Of a DNA stretch of 36,417 nucleotides, positions 8,769 to 18,149 are shown in pieces. Position numbers and translations under genes: made by a program. Each line of letters begins with the position of its first letter. The first letter of the stretch is position 1. The DNA lies in assembly GCA_013297675.1 (NCBI GenBank), contig JAAFHZ010000034.1, positions 1-36,417 of the forward strand, in the 5' to 3' direction. This DNA comes from Synechococcales cyanobacterium bin59.metabat.ball.084. GTDB taxonomy: Bacteria > Cyanobacteriota > Cyanobacteriia > Cyanobacteriales > Chamaesiphonaceae. The notes under the pieces are model-generated. The model did not search any database. It saw only the letters and a program-made list of their open reading frames with translations, and was not told the origin of the DNA.

Positions 8769-9248
8769 CTAACAACCCAACGAATCCCTTGTATCAGCTC
8801 CAGTCTTGGGGTTCACTCCATCGGCCTGCTTACAAAGCTGCAACACCTGTTCTTTGCCCAACAAAGCCCCGGTAAAATCAGCGCCTTGGATATTCACATT
8901 TTTAAACCTCGATCGCAGCATAATACTGTCCACCAAAATTGCATCGCTCAAATCAGTGCCATTGAACTTTACCTGATCAATCAATGCCTGAGTGAGATTG
9001 GCTCCATGCAAATTAGTGTTCACCAGCGAAGAAGTACTTAACACCACCCCCATCATATCTGCACCCGAAAAATTGGTGCTTTCTAAATTGGCATTAGAAA
9101 ACTCTGCTTTTTGCAGCTTCTGACCCGAAAAGTCTTTCCGTGCCAGCTCCGCGTTGCTAAAGGATAAGGGTGGTGCTGGCACGGCAAAAGCAGCACCGGG
9201 CAATATCCACAGACAACAAGCTAAGACCAAGGAAAAAAATTTGAACAT
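8769..9248 (-). CDS. exported pentapeptide-repeat protein, thylakoid lumen type
   Basis: A 159-residue protein. It starts at the ATG at 9248, giving a good signal peptide ([20 protein letters not shown], then FA). Frame extension to 9407 has no signal and is disregarded. About 18 consecutive A(D/N)LXX-type pentapeptides follow (for example [20 protein letters not shown]), building a right-handed quadrilateral helix. The end, [20 protein letters not shown] plus a final C, resembles the conserved two-cysteine tail of plant thylakoid lumen pentapeptide proteins (TL15/TL17 type), which may form a disulfide. The location is therefore probably the thylakoid lumen or periplasm. Function is unknown. 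Confidence 0.8.
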   Translation of the reverse strand: MFKFFSLVLACCLWILPGAAFAVPAPPLSFSNAELARKDFSGQKLQKAEFSNANLESTNFSGADMMGVVLSTSSLVNTNLHGANLTQALIDQVKFNGTDLSDAILVDSIMLRSRFKNVNIQGADFTGALLGKEQVLQLCKQADGVNPKTGADTRDSLGC

Positions 9249-9408
9249 AAAATATAAAGTTTTGTTAAATATTACCTTTGTTATTGTAAGGCACTTTTTC
9301 GGTAAATCACCGGCTTGATCAGGTCTGGCCAGCAGATACCATTCCTTTACAGAGATCATTGGGAAATAAAAACACGGTTTTGCTTTGGTTGTCCGACAAG
9401 AATTCAAA

Positions 9409-9444
9409 ATGCACGCCTTAAATCAAGTGATTTAAGGCGTGCAT
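9409..9444 (-). terminator. terminator of the RTX protease gene
   Basis: A 17-base arm (9409-9425) is the exact reverse complement of 9428-9444, with two bases between, so a real loop would use about four. Read on the minus strand, the hairpin starts 28 bases after the stop of the 9472-13611 gene and is followed by TTTTGAATTCTT. It also lies upstream of the pentapeptide gene and would insulate it. Confidence 0.8.
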
Positions 9445-9471
9445 CGTAATCAAATAAAGTGGAACGCTGCC

Positions 9472-12400
9472 TTAAACTACAACAAAATCTTGGGCTGCCA
9501 AGAGAGGATTGCTGTTAAACTGAGCTACCGCCAAGGGGCTAGCCACTTGATCTCTGTAATACAGTAAGCCGCTACTAGAGTTGTAGACCAAGATGCCGGA
9601 GTTGTTAGCTAGCTCTTCATCGCTAGTTACCACCGCAAAGTCGCTAGCTTGGCTGAAGCCATTACCCGTTGAACTTTGCAGCGCTCGGAAAGTATTTCGA
9701 TCGAGTGCAATCTGATCTGTTCCACGCTGGAAATCTAAGACAAAATCCGCTGGTCCTTGGTTGCTAACGCCAAAAATATCCAGTCCATCACCCCCAATGA
9801 GAGTATCTTGACCAGCACTACCAAACAGAGTATCGTTGCCAGCGTCTCCAAATAAAGAGTCATCTCCTTGGCCACCATCTAGTAAGTCTTGGCCAAAACC
9901 GCCATTCAGCGCATCACGGCCATCCCCACCAAACAAGGTATCGTTATCATCGGCTCCATAGAGCAAGTCATCGCCCACATCACCAAACAATTGATCGTTG
10001 CCCTGAGAGCCATCGAGAATATCATTCTCAAAGCCACCATTCAATAGGTCATTACCCTCACCGCCAAACAAGGTGTCATCACCATTAGCGCCATAAAGTG
10101 AGTCATCGCCCAAATCGCCAAACAAGAAATCACCGCCGTTTTCTCCATCTAGCACATCATTACCGTAGCCACCATTCATTGAATCACGGCCATCGCCACC
10201 AAAGAGGGTATCATTGTCATTGGCTCCGTAAAGCGAATCATCACCTAGTTCGCCTCTGATGAAATCATCGCCATTTTCTCCATCAATAATGTCATTGCCA
10301 TCGGTGCCAAAAAGCTGATCTTGACCGTTTCCACCTCGGATAAAATCATCCCCATCGTTGCCGGTGATCGTGTCGTTACCATCTAGACCGTTCAATAGAT
10401 CATTGTCACCGAATCCATTAATCTGATCGGCTGCTGCGGTACCAGATAGATTATCTTGACCAGGAGTACCATTGATTACTGAGCCAGGGTTAGGGCTAGG
10501 ATTGAAGCTATCATCATCACGGATCGTTAATGAGACTTCAGCAGCGGGAACCGTAGCAGTACCCGATCGATTAGTTAACTGCAAACCAAAGGTTTCATCG
10601 CCTTCAATATCTCGATCTGGAGTGAGATCAATTTCTACTTGCTTGGAGCTTTCGCCGGGAGCAAAAACGACTTGAGCGGTCGCAAAACCATTTACAAAGT
10701 CAGCAGCCTGGACTGGTTTGTTACCCGTAGCAAGGATTTGGTATTCGATCGTATCGGTACCGCTGAGGTTTCCAAAACGTTCGAGAGTAACTACCACCTT
10801 AGCGGGCTGGTTGGGATTGCCCTCTAAGAAACTGGGGTTATCAGCAGTAATCGAAACCCCGATCGAACTGTCATCATCTTGAATGTTAATTCCGGCAGTA
10901 GTTTTAGTAGTGCCATCGGCAAAGGTTGCGTCACCACTCGTAGATAAATCCACGAAAACCTGTTCATCGCCTTCAGCGTTGGTGTCACTCAGCACTTCAA
11001 TATCGATATTACCAGAGGTTTGACCTGCGGCAATCGTAAGTTGGCCAGTTTTAGTGACAAAATCTTCTCCGGCAGTAGCATTGAGCGCTCGGGTGCTATA
11101 GTCAATAACCACGGGTTGGGTGCTAGCTGCTGACAAATTAACGGTAAAGCTAGCTGTTTTGCTACCGCTGTTGCCCTCCACTGTTGTCACCACTCGATCG
11201 GTCAAGGATAGCACTGGTGCAATGGCCAAAGTGTCTAGGGCCAAGCGCACATCATTAAACTCGATAAACTCAGTATTCAACAGCGTTGTATCGGAGCCAA
11301 CGTTTACCACGTTGCCATTTTTGGTGATGGCTCCTGCTAAGGCTTGTGTTTTGTTGATCTTTACTGTGTCGCTGCCATCACCACCATCGATTAAATTTGT
11401 CCCGCCATTTAAAATAAAACGATCGTCGCCGCCATTTCCTCTTAAAACATTGTTACCAATGCTAACCGTAATGGTATTGGCCAAATCATTACCATTGATT
11501 TCTCGACCAGTGAATTGACCAAGGTCAGATTCGGTAAAGTCAGATTGATTAACGCTAAAAGTAATTACTTCTGTGGTGCCGTCTGCTGATTGTGCCCGTA
11601 CTTCCTGTTGGCCACTGGTAATTTTGTAATTGAGGCTAGTGGTGGGAGTGCCGTTGTTAAAAATCAGGTCAAAAGAAACTTGGTTTTCGGCAGTACGTCC
11701 AACAGTGAGCCGATCAATGGTGCCATCATAGCTCAGTCGCCCCAGGGCATCTACCACTAGTTCGGCCGGGGTAATGGTATCAACAACTACTCCAGCCAAT
11801 TTTACATCAATGCGATCGATGGTATTTCGATCGACGGTAGCTGTACTAAATTGAGTTACCAGATCTGCCGGGTTATTGAGCTGCACGGCGTCATCGGAAT
11901 CGATAATATCTAGAGCAGTTAAATCGGCACCACCAATCCCAAAGGCTCGCACCTCTGCAACCGATTGCAGGCTATCACTAGCACCAGAGCCAAAACCATC
12001 GGAAAGGAAGTAGGCAATATTGGTAGCATTGTTATTGCGAGATTGAAAAAACTGCTGTGCTTGGTTCAGGGCATCACCAAATTCTGTCCCGCCGCCCGCT
12101 GATAAGCCATTAATAGTAGAAATCGCCGTAGCAGCATCGATCGGTCCGGTGAGAGTAGCGAAGCTGTTAAATTCAATCACAGCAAATTCGCTTCTAGCAG
12201 CAAGCCCGTTGCTGATTAAGGCTTGAGTAAGAGTTTGATATGCCTGTTTTGCTTGATCAAGTGGTTCACCTGCAATACTGCCGGAGGTGTCAATAATGTA
12301 AGCAAAATTGAAGAGTGTACCCTGTTTTGCACCTAAGCTCAGACTGTAGTTTATATCGCCATCAAAAGTCCAGGCTGGAGATTTAACTGTAATTGTGCCA

Positions 12401-13611
12401 ATGTTTTTACCTTGAGCATCTAAAACTGCTTTCTCTGGAGTAATCTCTGGACCATCTTTAATTTTCGCAGAATTTTTGGGATCAATTTGCAGTGGCACAA
12501 AAAACAAGTTACCGTCATCATCTTGTTTGTCTCTATTCGCATCCTCGAATTCAAACACCCCAAATTCGATCTCTTTGAGACTGTCCTTAGCATCGGTTTT
12601 GCTGCCGCCAGTATGGTCGAAGGTAAAAAGCTTGTTAGTAGGATCGGTGATGTTGTAAGTGTAGTTAGTAAAAACATCCGAGAACAAGGCTTGGTCAACA
12701 CCGTCACCACCTTCTAAGCGGTCATCGGCACCACCACCAAACAATCGATCGTCACCACTTCTGCCCAAAATCCGTTCTTTGCGATAAGACCCAATAATGG
12801 CATCATTGCCAGTACCGGTAGAAAATAAATTGCTATCAGAACCTAAAATGGCATTTTCTGGCAAGTCATTGGCGTTAGTGGTACCAGAGTCGGCGGCTAT
12901 TTGGTTAACAATAGTATCATAGACACTTTTGGTGAGCAGCACGCCGCCGTTGGAAGTAAAGCCACTACCAACACCAGTTGTATGAACGCCTAAAACCCGA
13001 GGGCTGCTATCTCCAGCCAAAGTATGCCAAACACCACTACCACTTTGGCCAGGTTCTGTATCAACATTATTACTATAAAAGAAACGGCCTGTTGAGTTAT
13101 TTGCACTGGCAACAGTGCCGGTACCTGTTCCTGGTGAAAGTACTAATGTTGTGCCGGTGAAACCTGCTCCCGAAGGACTATTGGGGCCGCCGGGATATCC
13201 AGCAGTGTTAATAGTTAGTCCAGTAGCCACACTCGCATCCTCGAAGGCAAGAAGACCAATGGTATTGGCTGCCAAGATGGGAGCGTCACTTGTGTTAAGC
13301 AGTGCTATATCGTTGTTAGAATTGGTATTAACATCATAACTTTTTGGAAAATATCGATTTGTAACATTGGGTGCTGCGGTGCGAGTGGTCAGATTAGCAC
13401 TGACGGTTGTTGCGGTGGAACTAGAAGTAATACCTTGAAAAACACTATGGCCAGCCGTTAGGACATGATTGGGTGCAATCGTGATCCCGCTGCTAGGAAC
13501 AGGTAAGGGACTACCAGGGTAAGTAGCATCCACACCGACCACCGCATTAAGAGGAAAGGTGGTAAAAGCTGTAGTTTGTGTCCGAGTATCGCCGCCGGAA
13601 GTTAGAGACAT
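9472..13611 (-). CDS. giant secreted serine protease with VWA, Calx-beta and RTX domains
   Basis: A 1379-residue mosaic. Residues 1-240 are a trypsin/V8-like peptidase with a complete triad: His55 in LTAGHSVF, Asp101 in SNNDIALL, Ser190 in GQSGSGVW. A short RTX block (about 262-305) follows. A VWA domain (about 434-600) has an intact MIDAS: DTSGS 441-445, Thr509, Asp538. A second RTX patch is near 723-750. Two Calx-beta-like modules (about 798-913 and 917-1033) have acidic ends (GDEQVFV..., QDDDSS). GGxGxDxLx calcium-binding repeats run 1044-1280, then a typical C-terminal cap. There is no N-terminal signal peptide, so type I secretion is expected; no TISS genes are in the window. Likely an extracellular, calcium-dependent protease or adhesin, perhaps self-processing. 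Confidence 0.88.
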   Translation of the reverse strand: MSLTSGGDTRTQTTAFTTFPLNAVVGVDATYPGSPLPVPSSGITIAPNHVLTAGHSVFQGITSSSTATTVSANLTTRTAAPNVTNRYFPKSYDVNTNSNNDIALLNTSDAPILAANTIGLLAFEDASVATGLTINTAGYPGGPNSPSGAGFTGTTLVLSPGTGTGTVASANNSTGRFFYSNNVDTEPGQSGSGVWHTLAGDSSPRVLGVHTTGVGSGFTSNGGVLLTKSVYDTIVNQIAADSGTTNANDLPENAILGSDSNLFSTGTGNDAIIGSYRKERILGRSGDDRLFGGGADDRLEGGDGVDQALFSDVFTNYTYNITDPTNKLFTFDHTGGSKTDAKDSLKEIEFGVFEFEDANRDKQDDDGNLFFVPLQIDPKNSAKIKDGPEITPEKAVLDAQGKNIGTITVKSPAWTFDGDINYSLSLGAKQGTLFNFAYIIDTSGSIAGEPLDQAKQAYQTLTQALISNGLAARSEFAVIEFNSFATLTGPIDAATAISTINGLSAGGGTEFGDALNQAQQFFQSRNNNATNIAYFLSDGFGSGASDSLQSVAEVRAFGIGGADLTALDIIDSDDAVQLNNPADLVTQFSTATVDRNTIDRIDVKLAGVVVDTITPAELVVDALGRLSYDGTIDRLTVGRTAENQVSFDLIFNNGTPTTSLNYKITSGQQEVRAQSADGTTEVITFSVNQSDFTESDLGQFTGREINGNDLANTITVSIGNNVLRGNGGDDRFILNGGTNLIDGGDGSDTVKINKTQALAGAITKNGNVVNVGSDTTLLNTEFIEFNDVRLALDTLAIAPVLSLTDRVVTTVEGNSGSKTASFTVNLSAASTQPVVIDYSTRALNATAGEDFVTKTGQLTIAAGQTSGNIDIEVLSDTNAEGDEQVFVDLSTSGDATFADGTTKTTAGINIQDDDSSIGVSITADNPSFLEGNPNQPAKVVVTLERFGNLSGTDTIEYQILATGNKPVQAADFVNGFATAQVVFAPGESSKQVEIDLTPDRDIEGDETFGLQLTNRSGTATVPAAEVSLTIRDDDSFNPSPNPGSVINGTPGQDNLSGTAAADQINGFGDNDLLNGLDGNDTITGNDGDDFIRGGNGQDQLFGTDGNDIIDGENGDDFIRGELGDDSLYGANDNDTLFGGDGRDSMNGGYGNDVLDGENGGDFLFGDLGDDSLYGANGDDTLFGGEGNDLLNGGFENDILDGSQGNDQLFGDVGDDLLYGADDNDTLFGGDGRDALNGGFGQDLLDGGQGDDSLFGDAGNDTLFGSAGQDTLIGGDGLDIFGVSNQGPADFVLDFQRGTDQIALDRNTFRALQSSTGNGFSQASDFAVVTSDEELANNSGILVYNSSSGLLYYRDQVASPLAVAQFNSNPLLAAQDFVVV
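9877..10281 (-). repeat. three 135-base super-repeats inside the RTX region
   Basis: Residues 1111-1155, 1156-1200 and 1201-1245 are three copies of a 45-residue unit, each made of five RTX nonapeptides. Each contains DDSLYGA or DDLLYGA, then DTLFGG(D/E)G, then NGG(Y/F). A partial fourth copy begins at 1246. The nine-residue phase is kept. Confidence 0.8.
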
Positions 13612-13770
13612 AATAAATGAGTGCTAATGTTTACTGGTTGGATCTATTAACTAGGGTGGTAGACGCACTATTGACGACACCACAAAAAGCTAGTTTTTTG
13701 CGGTACGTTTCTTTTGACAATGATATAGTAATGATAGATTTTAATCAACCTCCGGTTAAAAAGCTGTAAA

Positions 13771-14883
13771 CTACTTGGGCAAAGGTTCGATGCAAAGCTT
13801 GTTACCTTGTATTGTATATATCTCTTGATTATGTAACTGAGCATTTTGGGCATCAACTTTTTTTTGAGAATACAGCAAACGAGGTTTGTTGATATCTTGA
13901 AAATCGAATACCTCGATTTGTCCGGGAATTTCATAATCAGGTGTATACGGATAATTTCTGACCAATAAATTTCGATAGACATGTACCATACCTGATCCAC
14001 TCAGACTATGTTTAGAGCCATCTTTAATGCTGACAATTAGTGCCTTTCGTTGACTTTCTGCTAAACGCCAATTCTGATCGCTCCCAGTAGCAGCAATTAA
14101 TTGATCTGAAATACTAATACCAAGCACCAGAAAACCAGTTTCGATTTTGCGCGGCAATTGCTTAGGTTGCTTTAAGTCCAGCACGGATAATAGACTCACA
14201 CTATCATTATTAATACCTATCAGCGATGTATTAGCCACTACCAATATATTATTTTTTATAGCGACTTTTCCGGATGGAACATTGATCGATCGAGTGGTTT
14301 TACCAGAAACCAAAGCTGTGTAGCTAGAAAAAACGCTTCTGGTATCATAATAATTAACCGGAAAGGCCACGCTTCCCTGATCGGCAGACACATTAAAACC
14401 AGCAACTTCCCCAGATTTGGGCTGATCGATACGTTGAATAGAAGCTGGTTTGCGGACATCGGTACGGTAGATAGCGCCGCCATAAGCCGAATTGCTATTG
14501 GGTGGCATCAAAGGATACATTAAGCGATCGGCTGCTGTTGGTTGAACTTTATTAAAAAATGCTCCGATGATTAAGTTATTACCATCTAGCGCCATACTGT
14601 ACCCGAATCCACTGCCGATTTTTGCCACCGGAGAATTTGGGGGTGGAGCTATGTCATGACTCTTTAACCAACGACCTTGAGGGTTCCGTTGATAGACAGT
14701 CACGAGGTTTTTGCTCACATCTGTGAACGCTAAATAATTTTGGCTGACGACTAGAGAACGGAAAGAACCATACCCCTGCTCATTTCCTGATAGTGTCAAA
14801 CATGTTTTAGAAAATGCCATTGGTGAAAAGCAGTGAATAATAGTAAATACTGATGTTGGTATTATGAGAGTTCTTTTTTTCAT
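13771..14883 (-). CDS. exported FG-GAP-like repeat protein, paralogue 1
   Basis: A 370-residue protein with a Sec signal peptide (MKKRTLIIPTSVFTIIHCFS, likely cleaved after MAFS). The remainder is repeated beta-strand units, including GSGFGYSMALDGNNLIIGAF, which fits the FG-GAP/integrin-alpha beta-propeller pattern, and RIDQP, GFNVSADQGSVAF, ALVSGKTTRSINV. Its sequence parallels the protein at 15363-16475 along its whole length, so the two are tandem paralogues. I know no function; an extracytoplasmic binding or surface role is plausible from the propeller fold and from the neighbouring secreted protease. The ATG at 14883 begins a normal signal peptide, so the start is secure. Confidence 0.7.
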   Translation of the reverse strand: MKKRTLIIPTSVFTIIHCFSPMAFSKTCLTLSGNEQGYGSFRSLVVSQNYLAFTDVSKNLVTVYQRNPQGRWLKSHDIAPPPNSPVAKIGSGFGYSMALDGNNLIIGAFFNKVQPTAADRLMYPLMPPNSNSAYGGAIYRTDVRKPASIQRIDQPKSGEVAGFNVSADQGSVAFPVNYYDTRSVFSSYTALVSGKTTRSINVPSGKVAIKNNILVVANTSLIGINNDSVSLLSVLDLKQPKQLPRKIETGFLVLGISISDQLIAATGSDQNWRLAESQRKALIVSIKDGSKHSLSGSGMVHVYRNLLVRNYPYTPDYEIPGQIEVFDFQDINKPRLLYSQKKVDAQNAQLHNQEIYTIQGNKLCIEPLPK

Positions 14884-15362
14884 AAAGCTTTACTATTTTG
14901 TTGCGAATCTTTTTTTAGTACAGAATAATGTGACAGATAGATCTGTTGCTTTACCATTATATTTGAATAAACCTACTATTTAAAGGATTTTTACAGTTTT
15001 TTCCTAAACCCTTTTGTAAGGTGACTATGGCTAATGATTTTTTAAAGATATTGTGATGAGATTAGTCTAGTACCATCACCACCACACCATTGAAATCAGC
15101 CAAGTGACAAGCATCAGCAACCCGGAGAATATCTAAGCTAGCTCCGGGTTTCACATAGTTAGGCTCATTATCAAAGAAATGCCATAAAGCAATATTGAGA
15201 TCTTGAATAAACATGCTTTTGCAAAAACTAGCTCGATCGAAATCTGCTTTTTACCTATAGTGCAGAGTCCCTCGATCATGGTCAAACACAATTACTTCTA
15301 AACCGCCCTAAACTGCAAACCGCCGGGCTGTTGAAAACAAATAATTACAATTAATTAAAACA
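14884..15362. other. spacer of 479 bases between the paralogues
   Basis: AT-rich sequence with poly-T runs near 14911, 14998 and 15036. Apart from the short frame at 15062-15214 I see no gene, tRNA, terminator with a good stem, or insertion sequence. The CCCGGAG/CTCCGGG inverted repeat near 15120-15157 is inside that short frame. Confidence 0.6.
15062..15214 (-). CDS. possible 50-residue protein or gene remnant
   Basis: An ATG at 15214 opens a 50-codon frame: it begins MFIQDLNIALWHFFDNEPNY and ends FNGVVVMVLD. Composition is protein-like, with tryptophan, few rare residues, and no low-complexity stretch. I do not recognise it. There is no clear ribosome-binding site. It lies between the two propeller paralogues on the same strand. 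It could be a small gene, the end of a lost gene, or chance. Confidence 0.25.
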   Translation of the reverse strand: MFIQDLNIALWHFFDNEPNYVKPGASLDILRVADACHLADFNGVVVMVLD

Positions 15363-16475
15363 CTAATTCTGTGGAGTTGCACAAATCCTAGCGTCATTGT
15401 CGCCAGAAGTACTAAAGTTAACGGCCTTAAACAGAAAATTTTTAGTCAAGAAGCTTTGCGTAATGTTCATTCTATTGGTGCTAAGTATTTTAGGAGGGGT
15501 AACACTGAGATCAAATAAGCTTATTCTCCCTTGTATCTCAGTGTCATCTGTGGTGGGGTGACTGCTGACAAGTGAATTTTCATAAGCAGAAATGCTACCA
15601 GGTCCAGCAAATAAATTAGAGCTGCGGTTTAGGAGATCAAAAACTAGAATTTTCGCCTCAGAAGTTTCTCTAGAAGTTGAAATCAAGTATTTTTGCTCAG
15701 ATACAATTAAAAACTTATCAGTGAGTTCGATTGCGGAAATTCCCTGTAGAGGAACTCTAATTATCTCTGGTGCTAAATCAGGATTTCTTAAGTTAAACAC
15801 AGAAATATGTCCTTGCTGTTTGCTAATACTTCCCCCAACTACTAAACGGTTTTTATGAAGAGCAATTTCTCCACCAACATTAATAGTGCGGCGATTATTT
15901 CCAGATAAGAGAATAGTGTATTTTGAGAGCTGACCTTGATTGTTATATCCAAGCACCCCAAACGCAATTTTACCAGCATCGGCAACAACAGAAAAACCAC
16001 TCAATTCTTTGGCAAGTGATCGATCTATTCGTTGCAATGGAGTATCAGATCCGATAGATGTACTATACACAGCACCCGTATAGGCTACTCCATTATAACC
16101 AGAGGGCTGAAATGGATAAAACATTTTTTCTTGATCTTGAGGGTTTTGTTTAGAAGCATAAGCCCCAATTACTAAAGTGCCCTCAGTAAGTGCTAAGCTA
16201 TAACCAAAACCACTGCCAACTTTATCAATCAAAGAATTTTTAGGCGGCAAGATAGTGCGAATTTTTATCCATCGTTGAGCAGCAGTGCGCTGATAAATAA
16301 TGACCCGGTTGGCTCCAGGATCTCCAACTGCTAGGTATTTCTGATTAGCAGTTAGCGATTCTCCAACCCTATAGCTATCTCTTATCTGTTTGTCAAGACA
16401 GGTTTCAGCAAGTGTTAATTCTGGTAGAGCACAGGCAGCAAGGCAACCTGCCAGCAATAGTAGCGCTAACTTCAT
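15363..16475 (-). CDS. exported FG-GAP-like repeat lipoprotein, paralogue 2
   Basis: A 370-residue protein from the ATG at 16475, chosen because it begins a signal sequence directly (MKLALLLLAGCLAACALPEL). LAGC and LAAC are both possible lipoboxes, so it is probably a lipoprotein. An ATG at 16502 would add nine residues. Repeated strand units match paralogue 1: GSGFGYSLALTEGTLVIGAY, LQRIDRS, GFSVVADAGKIAFGV, LLSGNNRRTINV. A final cysteine is in the tail DARICATPQN. Function is unknown. A lipid-anchored copy beside a freely exported copy suggests division of location. Confidence 0.7.
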   Translation of the reverse strand: MKLALLLLAGCLAACALPELTLAETCLDKQIRDSYRVGESLTANQKYLAVGDPGANRVIIYQRTAAQRWIKIRTILPPKNSLIDKVGSGFGYSLALTEGTLVIGAYASKQNPQDQEKMFYPFQPSGYNGVAYTGAVYSTSIGSDTPLQRIDRSLAKELSGFSVVADAGKIAFGVLGYNNQGQLSKYTILLSGNNRRTINVGGEIALHKNRLVVGGSISKQQGHISVFNLRNPDLAPEIIRVPLQGISAIELTDKFLIVSEQKYLISTSRETSEAKILVFDLLNRSSNLFAGPGSISAYENSLVSSHPTTDDTEIQGRISLFDLSVTPPKILSTNRMNITQSFLTKNFLFKAVNFSTSGDNDARICATPQN

Positions 16476-16752
16476 GATAAATCTACAAAAGGGAATATGC
16501 ATAGGTTAATATAGTAGACTTATTATAGCTTCTATTGAAGCATTTAAGTATAAAAATCTATTTTAGGGGTAGCAATTTTAAGCGGGACAAAATAGCAGAA
16601 ATATTGCACTTGCTCTTATCCCCCAGCCCCTGCTTGGGCGTGCAGGGAGAAGCTTTGATTGATGCCGCCCAGATCCTTCTGCCAATGCGGGGTGAAGTAG
16701 ATTTCAGAATAAATTACTAGCTTGCCAAGAACTAACCCCCTGATACCACTCA

Positions 16753-17994
16753 CTACGTAGTATATTCGGCATTAATTTTCACATAGTCATAACTCAAATC
16801 ACACCCCCAGGCTGTGCCGATGCCACGACCTTGACCCACCCCAATTTTAATTAATACCGTGTCAGTTTGTAGATATTCACCTGCTGCTGCTGTCTTTAAA
16901 TAGTTACTGGCTGCTGCCCGATCGAACTCCAAAGGCTGACCATGTTCCATCAACAAAAAGTCTCCCATCTGAATTCGCAGCTCATTCTGGTCAAAAGCCA
17001 CCTGCGCCCGACCTGCTGCCATTGCTAATCTACCCCAGTTGGGATCTCGGCCAAAAATTGCTGATTTTACCAACGGTGAACCAGCTACGGTTAAAGCAAT
17101 TTTGCGGGCTTCTACGTCAGTGTGGGTGCCGCTAACTTGGATTTCTACTAAACAAGTTGCGCCTTCTCCATCTCGCGCTACGGCCTTAGCCAAATATTGA
17201 CAAACCTCTGTTAGCATTGCTTCTAATTGATCTGCCGATTCCCCGGCTTCAATGATTGCCTGAGTGCGAGATTGGCCATTGGCCAGAGCAATTAAAGAAT
17301 CATTAGTACTAGTGTCACAGTCTACAGTTACTTGGTTGAAAGACTTGTCTACCGCTCTTACCAGCATTTGCTGCCAGAGGTTAGTAGATACTGCTGCATC
17401 ACAGGTAATAAAAGCCAGCATAGTGGCCATATTGGGCTGAATCATTCCCGAACCCTTAGCCATACCGCCGATGCGCACTGGACGACCATCGATGGTAGTT
17501 TGCAAAGCGATCGATTTACTCACCAAATCTGTAGTCATGATCGATCGAGCAGCTAAGTCTCCCCCTTCATCATTAGCGGCCTCAACTAACTTGGGCAGCC
17601 CAGCGATCAGCTTATCCATCACAATTCGCTTACCAATAACCCCGGTGGAAGCCAGTAAAATAGCATCGGCAGAAATCTGCATCTGGTTAGCCAGAGCTGT
17701 GGCGCAGGCGACGGCATCTTGCCAGCCTGCTTCTCCAGTGGCGGCATTGGCCTGACCGGAGTTAATTAATACGGCGCGGATGTTATGTTTGGCAGCGAGC
17801 TTTTGGCGGCAGTATTCTACGCAGGCGGCTTTAACTTGACTGGTGGTAAAGACTCCAGCCCCGATCGCTTCGGTTTCTGAATAAATTAAAGCTAAATCTG
17901 GCAAGCCAGAAGCCTTTAGTCCAGCGGTAATACCGGCGGCGCGGAAGCCTTTGGGTGCGGTGACTCCACCAGGAACAATGTGCCAATCTGCCAT
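16753..17994 (-). CDS. argJ: ArgJ, bifunctional ornithine/glutamate acetyltransferase
   Basis: A 413-residue enzyme of the cyclic arginine pathway. It transfers acetyl from N-acetylornithine to glutamate and, if bifunctional, also uses acetyl-CoA. It is made as a proenzyme that cuts itself before a threonine, seen here in GSGMIQPNMATMLAF with cleavage expected between Ala190 and Thr191. Other family marks are GGVTAPKGFRAAGI (9-22), LINSGQANAATG (76-87), the oxyanion-hole STGVIGKR (116-123) and FGRDPNWGR. Length is normal. The gene stands alone here with no other arg gene beside it. Confidence 0.95.
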   Translation of the reverse strand: MADWHIVPGGVTAPKGFRAAGITAGLKASGLPDLALIYSETEAIGAGVFTTSQVKAACVEYCRQKLAAKHNIRAVLINSGQANAATGEAGWQDAVACATALANQMQISADAILLASTGVIGKRIVMDKLIAGLPKLVEAANDEGGDLAARSIMTTDLVSKSIALQTTIDGRPVRIGGMAKGSGMIQPNMATMLAFITCDAAVSTNLWQQMLVRAVDKSFNQVTVDCDTSTNDSLIALANGQSRTQAIIEAGESADQLEAMLTEVCQYLAKAVARDGEGATCLVEIQVSGTHTDVEARKIALTVAGSPLVKSAIFGRDPNWGRLAMAAGRAQVAFDQNELRIQMGDFLLMEHGQPLEFDRAAASNYLKTAAAGEYLQTDTVLIKIGVGQGRGIGTAWGCDLSYDYVKINAEYTT

Positions 17995-18149
17995 GATGCG
18001 CTCTCAAACTCAACTTTCTCAGCATACACCAGAGAAACGCGATAAGTCTGGTATTGGGGCTATATCTCAAGGAATTTTTTATGAGTGGTTAGGATATGAC
18101 TGGCCAGGTGCGAAGCTGTCAAAGCAATGTTGCCCCACTAAAAGCCGAT

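Noticed and set aside
10472-11518. Plus-strand frames within the RTX protease gene
   Set aside because: They mirror the strongly biased Asp/Gly repeat coding of the minus strand and have no independent signals.
13735-13770. AACC/GGTT hairpin as terminator of the 13771-14883 gene
   Set aside because: The stem is only four pairs; not enough for a terminator call.
16535-16720. Plus-strand frame of 61 codons and a CCCCCAGCCCCTGC-type segment near 16620
   Set aside because: No ribosome-binding site and no protein-like pattern; the C-rich part resembles a degenerate cyanobacterial intergenic repeat, but I could not define its ends.
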